Source: Globisporangium splendens (taxonomy: Eukaryota > Oomycota > Peronosporomycetes > Pythiales > Pythiaceae). Taken from it: a DNA stretch of 64,000 nt. Location: the NCBI GenBank assembly GCA_006386115.1, contig VFIW01000109.1, positions 1-64,000 on the forward strand. The letters run 5' to 3'. Both the position numbers and the translations under genes were made by a program. A model generated the notes under the pieces. That model ran no database searches. It saw only the letters and a program-made list of their open reading frames with translations, and was not told the origin of the DNA. Below, piece after piece: positions 41,103-53,207 of the stretch (positions within the stretch are counted from its first letter, which is position 1; each line of letters opens with the position of its first letter).

Positions 41103-44100
41103 ATGAATATGCTGACAGGTAACGACGGCCTCCTCTCTCTCTCTCTCTCTCCCTGTTGCATGGGGCATCGCGGGCGCCAATGCGTCTTGCCTACTGTACT
41201 AACGCCCATTGTGTGTCCCTCTGTGCCGTCCTATGCGTGCTTTGGTCTTGCTCCTTCTCTGCAGCCGACGTGATCGTCGTGGATGACAGCACCGATGAGG
41301 AAGCTGTGGTTGTCAACAGTGGCCTCGGATCTGCTCCCGAGGGTGAGGCGGTGGTGGCAAATCAGGAGAGTGCTTTACTGGGTGCTGAAGTGCCTGTAGC
41401 CAAGAAGCCACGTGTGGAGGAAGCCTCTGCCAGTAGTCGCTCGAGCCACGTGTCACCACCATCTGCCTCTGCGAGTTCTCACGCTGCTGGCGCAGCTACT
41501 GACGATTCGGACAACGACGCGTTCGAGTACATCCCTGACACGTTCAGCACTATGGGCAGCAGCAACCGCCGACAGCGAGATCTGCATCAGAATACGGTCA
41601 ATGATGCTGCATCGCCCGAACCCGAACTGCCGAGAAGAAACCGCCGAACAGCGTTCGCCGATTCGATACCTTTCGTGGAATTGCAGGCCCAGCAACGGGC
41701 GTTCGAGCGGCTACAAGCGCTTGCAAGTCGTGGGAAAACCGCCAAGAAATCACCTACGAAATCCAAGCGAAAGCCCTCGTGGTTTGCTCCGAAGCTGGCA
41801 GCACCGTCATTGCCACCACGCACGGTTGCCCCCGCAGGTCCACTGACCACGTCTGCTCCGACTTATATATTCGACTCTGACAGTGACTCTGATTTCGAGC
41901 CAGCACCCGCACGGTTGTACCATGGTTCTTCGTTCGAATCGAAAAAGACTGTGGTGTCCAATGGTCTAGCAGGAGGCCTGAGTGAACATAAGAAAGCAGA
42001 GTTCTCTCATGAGACATTCAATGGATCCGAGATCGCACGCAACAGTAGAGATCACCACCACGGCCAGTCGTCTTCGAAATCCAACTACTCCAGAAATGGT
42101 GCGGCAAAGCGGAAGCGACCGACTAATTTCCAGAAGAAAACCAACGGCTCTTCTAAAAACCAGAGCAGTACTGCTACGTACAAGCAAGTGGAGATGCCGA
42201 TCGTCTCCGACATTCTGCCATGCCGGCGAGACATCTCGGACACAGTGATCCACAACACGTCCTGGCGCCAGTGCTATTTTGATCACGTCCCAGTCAACGT
42301 GTTGCCATCAACGCCCGATGCGCATTTTGTTTTCCAGTTTGACCAACCTCTGTCAGCCTATGGTGAGAGAGCTTGTTTTGTATAGCCCTGCTGCCTCGAT
42401 TAATACGATTCACTGATTCCGATCTGTATGTTACGTAGATCCAAGTGGAAAACTTGAAGCGAGATGCAAACTGCTTGAAGCTTTTGCGCATGATACGAAG
42501 TTTGACTCACCACCTTTTTCGCTTCAGACCGATGAGGAGGACCCCGCACAGCTGGAAATGGAGGAAAAGGTATCGCAGTTGCAGGAAGAAGGTTTCCCGC
42601 AGATTCAAGATTGCTACCAAAAGAAGACGAACGCCATTCTGGAGAAAGCTCGATCGCTAATTTCAACGTATCTTGCTGACCTGGAGTCGCATCGACGCAA
42701 GATTCAAAACGACACTTGTAAGTGGTAGTTGCGTGTTGTGCTGTATGATGAACTGGGTGATTAACGTTTGTGATTGATTGGCGTAATCAGGGAGCCCTTA
42801 CGCTCTTGACGTGGCTCCAACGGAACGGTGGTTGTGCCGAAAAATGGAGGTGCCTGAGAAACTCCCTCCAGCAGAGTTCTCAAAACTGAAGTACTATGCC
42901 GGACTCGGGGATGCTACGGTTTCAGAGCACAAGTTGCAGCCGAACTATGCGTCTCGCATATGTCACTTCCTCATGCAGAGCCGATCAACCGCTTTCATTG
43001 GAATCAAGAGTAGTGTCCGGGTCGAAGATGATAAGAAGTTTCGCAGGCCGTACCTCGGAGATGACGAAAGTGGCGAGGAAATTGATTTGTCGCAATACGA
43101 GAAGGAAGATGATGACAAGATGAGTGCACTCGATCGTGAAGTGGACGAGTATTTTCTGCGTCTGGTCGTCGCAGAATGTGGTGACTCTGAAAAGGTGTTC
43201 AATGCGCTGAAGAAAGTACATGGTTTTACCCAACCATTCGAGGATTACAGTGAAATCAAGAAAATGCAAGACTCGAAGCGAGTAGTCGCTCAGCAAATAG
43301 AAAACGCCAAAGGGCTCGCGCTTCGTGGCAGCGGTTCCCAAGTAGACGATGAAGTGAAGCGGCAGCAGTTGGTGAAACTACTTCAGCTGACTTCCATCTT
43401 GAACACGTCGGATGCTCTTGCTCTGAAGCCACTCGCCGAGCGACTGGCTCCACCAACAGCGTATTTTGAGTCAAACCTCGTTGGTCGGCATTCTGACCAT
43501 CGAGCAAGCAAACTTGGTGTGCGCTCAAAGAGTGACTATGCCGATTTGTCAGTTCACTATCGAGATTTGTTTTGCCGAATGTGCTACAAATATGACTGTC
43601 CCGAGCACGGAATCGAGCACCCGCAGCCATATCAGCGCGCCGATCCGATTTATCCGCCGTCGCGATTTGCAACCGTTGCTACGTCTATACAAGTCGATCC
43701 AGATGAATGCGAGAATCAGCCCAGATCGACTACAGCGAATGGTGCCAGCGTCAGTCTTGACTCAACCGACTTTGTCACGACAACTGCTGCAAAGCAGGTG
43801 TCTGTTATCAGCATTGAAGTGGACGAGAAAGCAAATTGGACCGATGGAAATGAGTCGAGCAGTTCTGGTTTATCACTCGATAGGCGCCGCTCTGACCGTT
43901 CTCAAACGAAGGCAAGTTCACTCGCTACCGCATTCCTTGAGACTGTCCCTGTCCTGGAGAAAAGCAAGCCATCGCGACCAACGCGTCAGAAAGTGGTTCG
44001 AAGAGTCGCTGACGAATCCGAATATCTGGACGACTCGCATTGCGCGTTTGTGGCTTCGAAGGTGGACACGTTTACTGCGACGAGTCAAAGCTGCAGCGAC

Positions 44101-45351
44101 ACGTGTTGGAAAGCTGGCAAGTCGTGTGATACCCCAGTGGAACCTGACCAATCTGTTGGCGCTGGTACTGGAAAGGAACCAGATGAGAATATTCTTACCC
44201 GTCTCAAAAGCACTTTGAGCCCTGCTGAACTAGCGCTGATCGACAAAAGTCGAGGTACAGTTGGTGACAATGCGTGCATGGTCGCTTGTATCGTGAAGTC
44301 TGTGACCTGCAAAGATCTGCACAGATACTTGACGTCTCTCCAGCCGAGTCCTGCGACACAAAATGGCTCAGTCGATATTTCCTTGCTGTCTTCTGGTGCG
44401 CAGACCCATAAAAGCCGCAAACCCAGCAAATTCGACAGTCATGGACATCTCATAAAGAGTCGTCTGTGGCACCACCAGAAGGATGACAAAGGGTCGAACC
44501 ATGAGTATGAGCCATGCAACCACGACGGAATCTGTGATTCTTCACTGTGCTCGTGCATTAGCCGCGATCATACGTGTGAGAAAGCGTGCTCATGCTCGCG
44601 TGACTGCCCTAACAGGTAAGGAAACGTTGAGGACTCTCTTGCTTCAACATTGTCACTAACATGCTGCTCTTTATCCACGTTTTTATTTTTTGTTTTTTAT
44701 TTTTGTAGGTTTCCTGGGTGCAAATGCAGTATGGGCAACTGTCGAACGAATGCTTGTGCGTGTTTTATAGCGCTGAGAGAGTGCAATCCCGACGTGTGCA
44801 CTACGTGCGGCGCAAGCGAAGTCCCAGTGATTATCTCGAACGACGAGCTGCGGGACCGACCTGCGATGGATCTGGGAATCTGCTGCAATATGAACATCCA
44901 GCGTGGTCACCACAAGAAACTCGGGGTCTCGTTTTCCACGACCCACGGTTGGGGTGCTTTCGCTCGCGAGTCTATCAAACGAGGCGAGTTCATTTACGAG
45001 TACAAGGGAGCGATTATATCGCAGGAGGAAGCCGAGCGTCGTGGAACAATCTACGACAAACTGGCCATCAGCTTTTTGTTTGACGCGAACCAAGACGCGG
45101 TGTTGGATGCTGCACGCAAGGGCAACAAAAGCAAGTTTGCGAACCATTCGTCGGTGAATCCAAAGTGCAAAGCCAAGGTGTATCGGGTTGGCGGCGAGCA
45201 TCGGATCTCGATCTGGGCCCAACAGGACATCAAGAAGGGCGAGGAGCTGTTCTTCGATTACGGCTATAGTGGCGAATCTGCGCCCGACTGGAGCCAGGCA
45301 CCGAGCGCCTCGCGATCCTCCTCCTCGCGCCATAGCAAAGCAGCAAAGTGA
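41103..45351 (+). CDS. Enhancer-of-zeste histone H3K27 methyltransferase (EZH/KMT6)
   Basis: Five exons, 41103-41118, 41265-42362, 42439-42717, 42791-44615 and 44709-45351, join without breaking frame into 1286 residues. The first coding exon is only 16 nt (MNMLT plus one base). Residues about 6-330 are low-complexity and acidic, with ADVIVVDDSTDEEA at the exon 2 join. Exon 3 is helical (LEMEEKVSQLQEEGFPQIQD). The Cys-rich CXC region spans the exon 4/5 boundary (CNHDGICDSSLCSCISRDHT, GCKCSMGNCRTNACAC). The SET domain runs from about 1143 to 1262, with GWGAFARESIKRGEF, the KFANHS motif (N1218-H1219) and GEELFFDYGY. E(z) proteins are the catalytic subunit of PRC2 and silence genes by H3K27 trimethylation. 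All key SET motifs are intact. The length is greater than animal EZH2 (about 750) because of the N-terminal extension. Confidence 0.88.
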
Positions 45352-45546
45352 TGATGGATGAGGTGGTGTTAGCAATGCAGGACATGGTGACTGCAGTTAC
45401 CCATTTAGTCTGCTATAGTTTCTAAGCAAATAGCAACTCAGTTGAGTTGTAAACTCTGTGGAACATGAATACATCCTTAAACCAAATAACCTCCCGTAAA
45501 CAGTTTCTTTCGATGGTAGGTGGGTGGGATCTTGTACCTTCGAGAT

Positions 45547-46572
45547 ATGATAAACGGAGAGTCTGGCAGGAATGACTCACATCTGGACGCGCCAACGATG
45601 GCAAGCGCATCGTCGCCAACGCTGCGTCTCGGCGTGAAGGACGCCGTGGCGCTGTCGCCGTCGCCGTCGCCGCCGCGCGTGGAGGAGTCCGCGGGCGACA
45701 GCCGCAAGACCAAGAAGCTCGTGACCGGCGCGCTCTCGGGCATGATCTCGGCGCTGGCGTTCCAGCCGCTGGATGTGCTGCGCACACATCAGCAGGGAGC
45801 GTTCGGCAGCGCCACTGCAAGGCGCAAGAGCTCAGTCTTTCCGCAGCTCCTAAACGGGCAGCAACTCATTGCGAACGAACACCTGCTAACAAAGATGCGT
45901 GCAATGTGGCGCGGCACGTCGTCGACGCTGATTCGCGTGGCTGGTGGTGCCGGGTTGTACTTCACGACACTCGACCATTGCATGACTATGTTCCCGAACT
46001 CGGCCATCAACACGTTCCTCTCGGGTGCATTTGCGCGGACGTTTGCGGGCTGCGTGATGTCTCCAGTCACGATCGTGAAAGCGCGCATGGAATGGCAAGC
46101 GCCTGGGACATACCGGAGCAACCTGCAGGTGTTTCAGCACGTGGTCCGCGACGAAGGCGTGAGGGGGCTGTATCGCGGAATGGTGCCAACGCTCATTCGA
46201 GACGTTCCGTTCTCAGGGCTCTATGTGCTGATCTACACTCACCTAAAGACAATCGCAGAGCTCGAATTCCCACAAGTACCGACGTACGGTGTCCATTTCG
46301 CGAGCGGAGTCATCGCCGGCGTGCTTGCGACAACTGTTGTGCACCCAGCAGATGTGGTGAAGACGCGCATGCAGCTTTCGATTTTGGACAAAGGCGCTCA
46401 TGGAGAGTTGAAGAATATCAAGAATTCGCTGACGCTGTGGCAGACTGTGGAGAAGATTTTCAGTGAGGAGGGCTGGCGAGGGTTCAAGAAGGGGATCGTG
46501 CCGCGGGTGCTGAAGCGAACGCTCTCGACTGCTGTCACGTGGACCATTTATGAGCAGCTGTCGATTCGGTAG
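45547..46572 (+). CDS. Mitochondrial carrier, SLC25A38/Hem25-like glycine transporter
   Basis: This is an intronless gene of 341 residues with start ATG at 45547. A second ATG at 45598 would give a slightly shorter form. Three repeats of about 100 residues carry the mitochondrial-carrier signature: QPLDVLRTHQQGAF, SPVTIVKARMEW and HPADVVKTRMQL. GLYRGMVPTLIRDVPFSGLY is the segment best matching SLC25A38, along with GIVPRVLKRTLSTAVTWTIY. SLC25A38/Hem25 imports glycine for heme synthesis at the inner membrane. Residues 1-60 are a Ser/Pro-rich extension. The substrate assignment rests on motif resemblance and is moderately secure. Confidence 0.85.
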   Translation: MINGESGRNDSHLDAPTMASASSPTLRLGVKDAVALSPSPSPPRVEESAGDSRKTKKLVTGALSGMISALAFQPLDVLRTHQQGAFGSATARRKSSVFPQLLNGQQLIANEHLLTKMRAMWRGTSSTLIRVAGGAGLYFTTLDHCMTMFPNSAINTFLSGAFARTFAGCVMSPVTIVKARMEWQAPGTYRSNLQVFQHVVRDEGVRGLYRGMVPTLIRDVPFSGLYVLIYTHLKTIAELEFPQVPTYGVHFASGVIAGVLATTVVHPADVVKTRMQLSILDKGAHGELKNIKNSLTLWQTVEKIFSEEGWRGFKKGIVPRVLKRTLSTAVTWTIYEQLSIR

Positions 46573-46762
46573 ATTGCTCTCGTCAGTGCCGTTATCGCCG
46601 ACTGTAGATTGTGCAGCTCTGAATATAATAGACTTTCCTATCTATCTGCGTGGCGTATTTGCGCCAGTTTTGATCAAATGAACACCGACCAACGACACAA
46701 AACGCTGGATTTTATTACCTGGGCATGGACATATTGTGTGTTGTGCTGCGCCACAGAGTGTA

Positions 46763-49376
46763 TTATCTCGTGATGATCGGAGTGAACGCAGAAAACGGCT
46801 CCCGACCAGATCCATTCACGCCATTCGGTCCTCGTTTGGACAATGAACCATTTAAACCACCCCTGCCTCCCGCTAACCCATTAGTCTTGTCATCGGAGTC
46901 TCCATTGGGCTTAGGAGTCGACGAGCCATTCGGAAGAAGATGGTATGATGAAGACGATGACCCGTTCAGTCCATTCTGCTTCGCACCATTGGTAGCAGCA
47001 AACTGGTATTGCCTTGCGGTAGACTCTCCATATTCGTCGAAGGCGAATGATTCATCAGCAGGTTGGTTATACGAAGAGTCAAACTCCAAAGGTGACTCAT
47101 TCTCCAAAGTCTCTGCAGTCGCGGCGGTCTCCGCTGCTGCTGCTGACCGACTCGCCTTTTGCTGGCGCAGTTTCTGCTCGAACACCATCTGCGCCTCCAG
47201 GTCGACCGACGCGACATTCTCGCTCATCGTCTCTTCGTTTAACTCGCGCAAGCAGTTGGATTCGCTGTCGAAAGTCAATGGAATGGAGCCCAACGTACCG
47301 TCGAAGCGGTTCTTTCGGACGTCCAGCTTCGACTTTCCCCGTGTTCGCTGGAGAATCAGTACGTTGTCCGCTTCCTGGGTGGCCTTGGCAGTGCCAAAAA
47401 CCGACGTAAGCGTCAAATCAACGTCCTCCTGCTCCTTTCTGGGGTGGATGACCAACGTTAGGTGGACATTCTTCTGCGAGGCGAACTTGCGGAACTTGTC
47501 AAGCGCTGCATCCTGACGCTCAAACTTGTCAAATCCTCTGCCTTGTCCCGCCATCATGAACTGGATATTGTCCAGCAAAATGTGCTGGACATCGTATGCG
47601 TACACAGCGTACTCCATCGCATCGAGCACCTCATCAACATCGGTACTGCCGAAAAATCGCATGAAGTACATCGGCAGTGCCTCAAATTTGTCTGCGGCAC
47701 TCTCAAATGCGTTGATATCCCCTTGGAGATTTCGACCCGCGAGTTGGTTGAGCATTTTGTGCATCAACCGCGTGTTTTTGATCTCAAAGGAGCCCCACAA
47801 CGTGCTCACACCCTGGCCACACAGATCAATCGAGAGCTGACTCAAGAGCGTGGTCTTGCCGCACCCCGTTGGACCCGTGAGCACCGTGACTTCTCCCATA
47901 CGATGGCCCTTCAGCAATCGGTTTAGCGATGGCAACGCGCGAGATTGCACTCCACATGCGCGAAGAGGGTTCAAGATTTCCTCGTACACTTCACGTCGCA
48001 GCTCATCGAAAGTGGTGATTTGACTATGAGGAATGCGTTCGGCAGCGCGCACAATCTTTCCGAGATCAAGTCCGGCCAAGAGAGCGTCGTTCGCATCCTT
48101 GACTGGCTTTGTTTTCTGTGCGCCAACAGGCGGTGATGAACGTACGATGTAGCAGCGCGTCACACCGATCTTGGATGAGAACTTTTCCACATTAGCCTGG
48201 CCCGAGGCATCATTGTCCATCCAAAGGTAAATTTTCTTAAACCGCTCAAGCAACGGAAGCACACTTGGTGGCAATGACTGGCAGCCATTGGGAAGCGAGA
48301 TCGCGGGCATCCCCGTGGCCTGGTACACTGCCATGGCGTCAAACTCGCCTTCTGTGATCACGATCTCGTTCGAAGCAGTAGGAACCGTGTTCCAACCAAA
48401 GAGACCCCAGCTGCCTCCCTTGGGCACAAGTCGTTGCTTGGCTTTATCGTCGACGGCGCGGATCTTCAAGCGGATGACGTTGAATAAGTTCTTGTCGCCC
48501 GATTGCGGGGTTTCGCTATCGCAAATCACGCCCATGGCATCAAGATCTTGCTGCCGAGCCATCCACGGAAAGGAGATGCACTTTGACGTCTCGAGATCGC
48601 CAGCGTCGTTCCGAAAAGGCTGTTCAATGGCACCGACACCGTATTTCTGCAGCACTTCTTTTTTGATACCGCGCGTCTCGGTCAGATACCGGAGCACCGA
48701 CTGGAATTCGGGTTCCTCGAGAAGGTTCTGCTGGATCGCCATAGCTTTCGCGTTGTCCAGCGCTTGGATCACCTTTGGCGGCATGGACTCCGCGATGCTA
48801 GACCCACCACCACCGTGCATCACGCCTTCCATCGAATTGACGGCAACATTGCTTTGGAGCTGGAGTGACACAAACAGAAGAGAGATACCACACATATCAA
48901 TCCATACGCTTCAATAAACGGACAAAGGAACTTCCGTTGAGATAGACTACCTTGCTTTTGAAGTCGAACCAGCTCCCTGACGCGCCGCAGCGGTGGCATT
49001 TGTACACCCCCTGGGCTTTCTGCACGTACAACTTGAAGATGTTGTCCGCCTTGCCATGGGTTGGGTGGCAGAACGGACAGTCGCGCACCACAAAGTGCGT
49101 GTCGGTCTCCCTCGACACGAGCTTCTTGCGGCCAAGGAACTCGGCGATTTCCTGTGGATCTTCCAGTTGGTAGTAGCTCGACACGAACGTGTTGCGGTTG
49201 GCCTGCGCACCAGACGACGACAGATAACGGAGACCGTGGGCTTCGCACAGAGAAGGGGTCGATCGATGCAGTAAAGCGCTAGCACCAGCGCTGCTACCAA
49301 TAGACGCAGACGCAGCAACGTGTGCAGACAGCGCGCGCATGCAGCTGCGCGAACTGCGGATGCCGAACGCTCGCAT
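46763..49376 (-). CDS. TWNK: Mitochondrial DNA primase-helicase Twinkle
   Basis: Two exons are read on the minus strand, 49376-48951 and 48859-46763 (phase-0 intron, 91 bp), giving 840 residues. The N-terminus (about 1-58) is Arg/Ser/Ala-rich, without acidic residues until about 45, and is a likely mitochondrial presequence. A T7 gp4-type zinc ribbon has Cys100, Cys103, Cys127 and Cys130 (CPFC...CHRCGASGSWFDF). The Toprim fold shows EIVITEGEFDAMAV (about 307-320) and YLWMDNDASGQ (about 353-363). The RecA-like helicase has Walker A GPTGCGKTT (about 471-479) and HILLDNIQFMM as the Walker B region. Twinkle unwinds mitochondrial DNA. Because the zinc ribbon and Toprim acidic residues are kept, this version probably also primes, as in plants and unlike animals. 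The C-terminus is a Gly/Asn/Ser-rich extension of about 150 residues. Confidence 0.92.
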
Positions 49377-49419
49377 CTCGTCTCGTTCTTCGCCACCCCG
49401 AGTCGACTGTGCTATGGGA

Positions 49420-49545
49420 CCAATCCGCCTCGCCAATCAAGAAGACCCAATGATGTGGTTTTCAAGAATTAGGCGCAATCATTGGCTCATAATTAAACTT
49501 TACTGTCTTCTGATTGGTCTATTTTCTCAAGTCGTCACAGATTGG
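49420..49545. promoter_or_regulatory. Cluster of six CCAAT/ATTGG boxes in a bidirectional promoter
   Basis: CCAAT occurs at 49420, 49433 and 49447, and its inverse ATTGG at 49481, 49513 and 49541. All six lie in the 254 bp between the divergent Twinkle and DDX24/Mak5 starts. This is the pattern of NF-Y-bound bidirectional promoters. Confidence 0.5.
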
Positions 49546-49630
49546 CTTAAAGTGTCTGGTTGGTCGCGGCTCGAAGCTCTTCAGGTGACACTGGGAAAGG
49601 CGGCACTTTGAAAGGCGTCATCGACCGACA

Positions 49631-52284
49631 ATGAGTGGTGTGAAGCAAGTGACGGGCGTGAACGTCGTGAGCGCGGCGCCAGCGCTCAAGCAGCAGAGCA
49701 AGAAGCGCAAGAAGCGCTCTGGCGGCGGCTCTGCAGAGAAGATCACTGTCGGCGGATGGAAGAAGGTGGATCTGGAGGACATCCAGGTCGAGGGCTTTGA
49801 GGACGGATGCGCCTTCGACTTGGAAGAGATGACAGGTGCGCACCGCTTTCGTATCAGTCGCCATGGATCGTAAAGATGCGCTTCATTCACTCACTCATTT
49901 CTTTTTTCTGTGCATTGGTAGACTACCAGTTGGAAAAGACCGAGATGGGCGGACACATTCTGATCAGCAGGTTTGCCACTGCCATATTTCGCCTCTCCTC
50001 TTAATGCTTTCTGGAATGCTAAAGATATGTAATGTGGCGTTTGGTTTGCTACTGTGTTTTCACCGCTAGCCAGCAAAAAGTAATTGCGGATCCCTCCAAG
50101 AAGAAGAAGAAGAAGCGTACGAAATCGAAAGCAAACACGGCGGACGCCGAGCTGAAACAGGAAAACGAAAATGCAGCAAAGGACGGAGAGGATAATGACG
50201 ATGCGATGGAAAGTGAGCAGCACGCCGCCGTCAGTGAAGAAATCGAGAGAAAGAAAGTGCCAGAGCCAGTGGAAGCCAAGTCGAAGAAAGCCAAGCAGTC
50301 CATCAAAAAAGACAAAGCTGCTACTCCTATTGTGCCAAAGCCTTTGACACCAGTGAATCTCCCCAAGTGGGACAAGTACAAACTGCACAGCACCTTGATG
50401 CACTCGCTCAAGCAAGCTGGCTTCATGGCTCCAACGCGAATCCAAGAACAAACGATTTATCCAGCGCTCGTTGACAACCGCGACGTCGTTGGTGCAGCAC
50501 CCACAGGTTCCGGTAAAACGCTAGCATTTGGGCTCCCGATCCTCAGCCAGTTGCTTTTCGAACGCGAGCAGGAAGGGTACAAGAAAGACTGCAAAGCGCT
50601 GATTCTGACACCAACGAGAGAACTGGCGTTGCAGATTCATCAGCATCTGGAGAAAATGGTGCAAAACCGCGAAATCGGCATTGTCACCCTGGTCGGCGGC
50701 ATGGCGATTCAAAAGCAGACGCGCATGCTGACATACTCGCCCGAAATCGTCATTGGAACCCCTGGTCGTCTCTGGGATATGATTGACCACAAGCACGCCC
50801 ACTTCAAGGACCTGAACAACACGCTGCGTTTCCTGGTCATTGATGAAGCCGATCGTATGCTGCAAAAAGGCTCGTACCCAGAGGTTGAAAAGATCTTTGA
50901 CGCGTTGCGATTCAACAAGAAGACTGCGACGTCCGATCTTGTCGATGTGTCGGACCACGAAGAAAGCGACGCGGAAGAAGACGGGGATGACTATGACAAA
51001 GACATTGATGCGAACTCGTTCTCAGGCGAGGCGAAAGTGATGATGCTGGATGATATTTTGAAAATGCAGGCCAAGCAAAAGCAGCAAGAGGAAGAAAACG
51101 CTGACGAAGGGAAATCCAACAAGCCAAAGCCAAGCCAACCAGTTGAGTCCGAGGCACCTCGACACGTTCGCCAGACGTTCCTGTTTTCCGCGACGCTGAC
51201 CATCCCGGAAGGTGGACGTTTTCAGAATGGCAAGAAGAAGCACCGTCATGCGCTTACAGTGCTGGAAAGCGTGATGAAGCGGGTCGGTATGCGCGGAAAG
51301 CCTGCCGTTGTGGATCTCAGCATTGATGAAAATGCATCTGCGGGTGTTGATGATGACGCGAGACGAAAGAAGCAGCTCGAGAATGTTTCACTTTCGCTTC
51401 CTGCTGGTCTTGAGCTGTGTCAACACGAGGTCTCAGACTCGAACCGTGATAGCTTCCTGTATTACTTTTTGACGCAGTACCCAGGCCGCACCATTGTGTT
51501 TTTGAATGCGATCCACCAAGTGCGGAAGCTGACGAGCCTGCTGTCGCTGCTGAATCTCCCGGTGTTTGCGTTGCACGCAGAGATGCAACAGCGCCAGCGT
51601 TTGAAGAAATTGGACAGTTTCAAGACCCACGCACAGGGCATTCTGATCGCCACGGATGTCGCGGCGCGTGGTCTCGATATTCCGAGCGTCGACTACGTCG
51701 TGCACTACCACATTGCTCGTTCCACTGAAGTGTTTGTGCACCGAAGTGGTCGTACGGCCCGTGCCGAGAAGGACGGGTTGAGTATCTCGCTGGTGGGACC
51801 TGCCGATGCGAAGTACCACACGCAGATTTGTAAAATGCTGCAGCGTCCAACGGGGTTGTCGGATTTCCCATTCGACCACCGGTATCTGCCAGCAGTGGAC
51901 GAGCGTGTGCGTCTCGCCAAGTCCATCAACGAAGAAGAAAACGCGACCGGCAAAGTCAAGTCCGAGGAAACGTGGTTCAGTCAAATGGCAGCGGCGGCCG
52001 ATTTGGACATGGACGACAACCTTGTGCAGGAGCTCAAGTCGAAGAAAGACAGCAAAAAGGGTGGCAAGAAGGGCGCCGAGTCCATTGAAGCACAGCGTGC
52101 GATGCTGAGCCGATTGCTCGCGGAGCCGTTGCGTCCGGTGGGATCGATTCGCAAATTCCGTCAGCTCTACCAAGAACTCGGCACGGAGATCTCTGGAGAC
52201 GGCGAGTACAAGAAGCGCAATGCGAGCGAGGACCTGGAGGCGAAATCCAAGAAATCGTTCAAGCGGTTCCGCAGGCGCAAGTAG
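49631..52284 (+). CDS. DEAD-box RNA helicase DDX24/Mak5
   Basis: Three exons, 49631-49835, 49922-49970 and 50070-52284, give 822 residues. The 49-nt middle exon is supported by clean borders and phase. The N-terminus (about 1-190) is Lys/Glu-rich with basic nuclear or nucleolar signals (KKRKKRSGGGS, KKKKKKRTKSK). Helicase motifs are the Q motif (FMAPTRIQEQ), motif I APTGSGKT (about 228-235), Ia PTRELALQ, II DEAD (about 343-346), III SAT, IV IVFLNAI, V ATDVAARGLDIP and VI HRSGRTARA. A long acidic insert (about 380-470) between DEAD and SAT is typical for the Mak5/DDX24 family. The family works in 60S ribosomal subunit maturation in the nucleolus. It is divergent from Twinkle across a short CCAAT-rich promoter. 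Confidence 0.88.
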
Positions 52285-52588
52285 AAAGTGCTGTGGGCAC
52301 CCCACACCGATAGATTTAAATAGCAAGACTCAGGAACACAGATATGCCTTCCTCCATTGCACAGAATTGCACCTCCAAACAACGTTTGCATGGTGCACTT
52401 CATTGGTTAGACAGCAACGAAACGTTGTGTCGCACAGCACAATTGTTGCGTGGGTGTTGTTATCCTGTTCTAACCTGCCTCTCAGTTATAAACGCATCTG
52501 CGCATCATGCTGGTATTTAACACCCTTGTTGCAAGAGTGTGAGTTCATTTTCCAGAAAGAAACCAGACCCTACAACAGGAAGAGAAGC

Positions 52589-53131
52589 ATGGAAAACCGC
52601 GTGGCGCTGCGTCAGGGACCTCCGCACGAGAGTGCGCTCCACAGCGGCCATGAGCCCGAGGAGAGCGAGGACGAGAAGGTGTACTACGGCTTCGGCGTGT
52701 TCATGGGCCTCCCGCTGGCCGACCTCAAGGCCATGAAGGAAGATTTCATGCAGAAGCAGACCGCCAGCGACGACTTCCGCTCTGCGAGCGTCGGCAGTAG
52801 GTCCACGTCGTCCTCCACAATGAGCGGGCGCAGCATCGAGTACGACAACGCCAGCCGTGGCGGTGAGTATGTCTCCCGTGGTGGCATCCCGAGCGTTGTC
52901 CCTCCCGTCGAGTTCCAAAACGCCCGCGTCCGTCCGATCGCGGGTCAGCAGCGTCCTGGACCGGCTCCTGGCGGATACGGCGGCGGCGCTCCCGTCATGG
53001 GCGGTCGTGGTATCATGGGGAGAGAGTACGACGCGTCGCACGGCGATGAAGACGGAGCGCAGAGCGACGAAGGCTCGGACGGTTCGTACTCGCAGCCCAA
53101 GTCTCACTCGCTCAACTTCATCCTGCACTAA
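52589..53131 (+). CDS. Small hypothetical protein
   Basis: The protein has 180 residues and the first ATG at 52589, following TTCATTTTCCA (52544-52554), an Inr-like element. Residues 25-60 are the only segment that looks folded (KVYYGFGVFMGLPLADLKAM). The rest is Ser-rich and then Gly/Pro/Arg-rich (PAPGGYGGGAPVMGGRGIMG), with an acidic Ser tail. I do not recognise the family. It could be an RNA-binding or low-complexity scaffold protein, but this is a guess from composition. Confidence 0.6.
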   Translation: MENRVALRQGPPHESALHSGHEPEESEDEKVYYGFGVFMGLPLADLKAMKEDFMQKQTASDDFRSASVGSRSTSSSTMSGRSIEYDNASRGGEYVSRGGIPSVVPPVEFQNARVRPIAGQQRPGPAPGGYGGGAPVMGGRGIMGREYDASHGDEDGAQSDEGSDGSYSQPKSHSLNFILH

Positions 53132-53183
53132 GGACCGCGGCATTTGCGTGCGCGTAGCTATTAGCTGCAGGCATGCGTTTCCC

Positions 53184-53207
53184 CAGTCAGTCAGTCAGTC
53201 AGTCAGT
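53184..53207. repeat. (CAGT)6 microsatellite
   Basis: Six perfect CAGT units lie 53 bp after the stop of the preceding gene, in its probable 3' untranslated region. Confidence 0.9.

Noticed and set aside
40435..41106. A 223-codon frame upstream of the EZH gene
   Set aside because: It lacks domain-like sequence and does not connect to the EZH exons. The overlapping minus frames are equally long.
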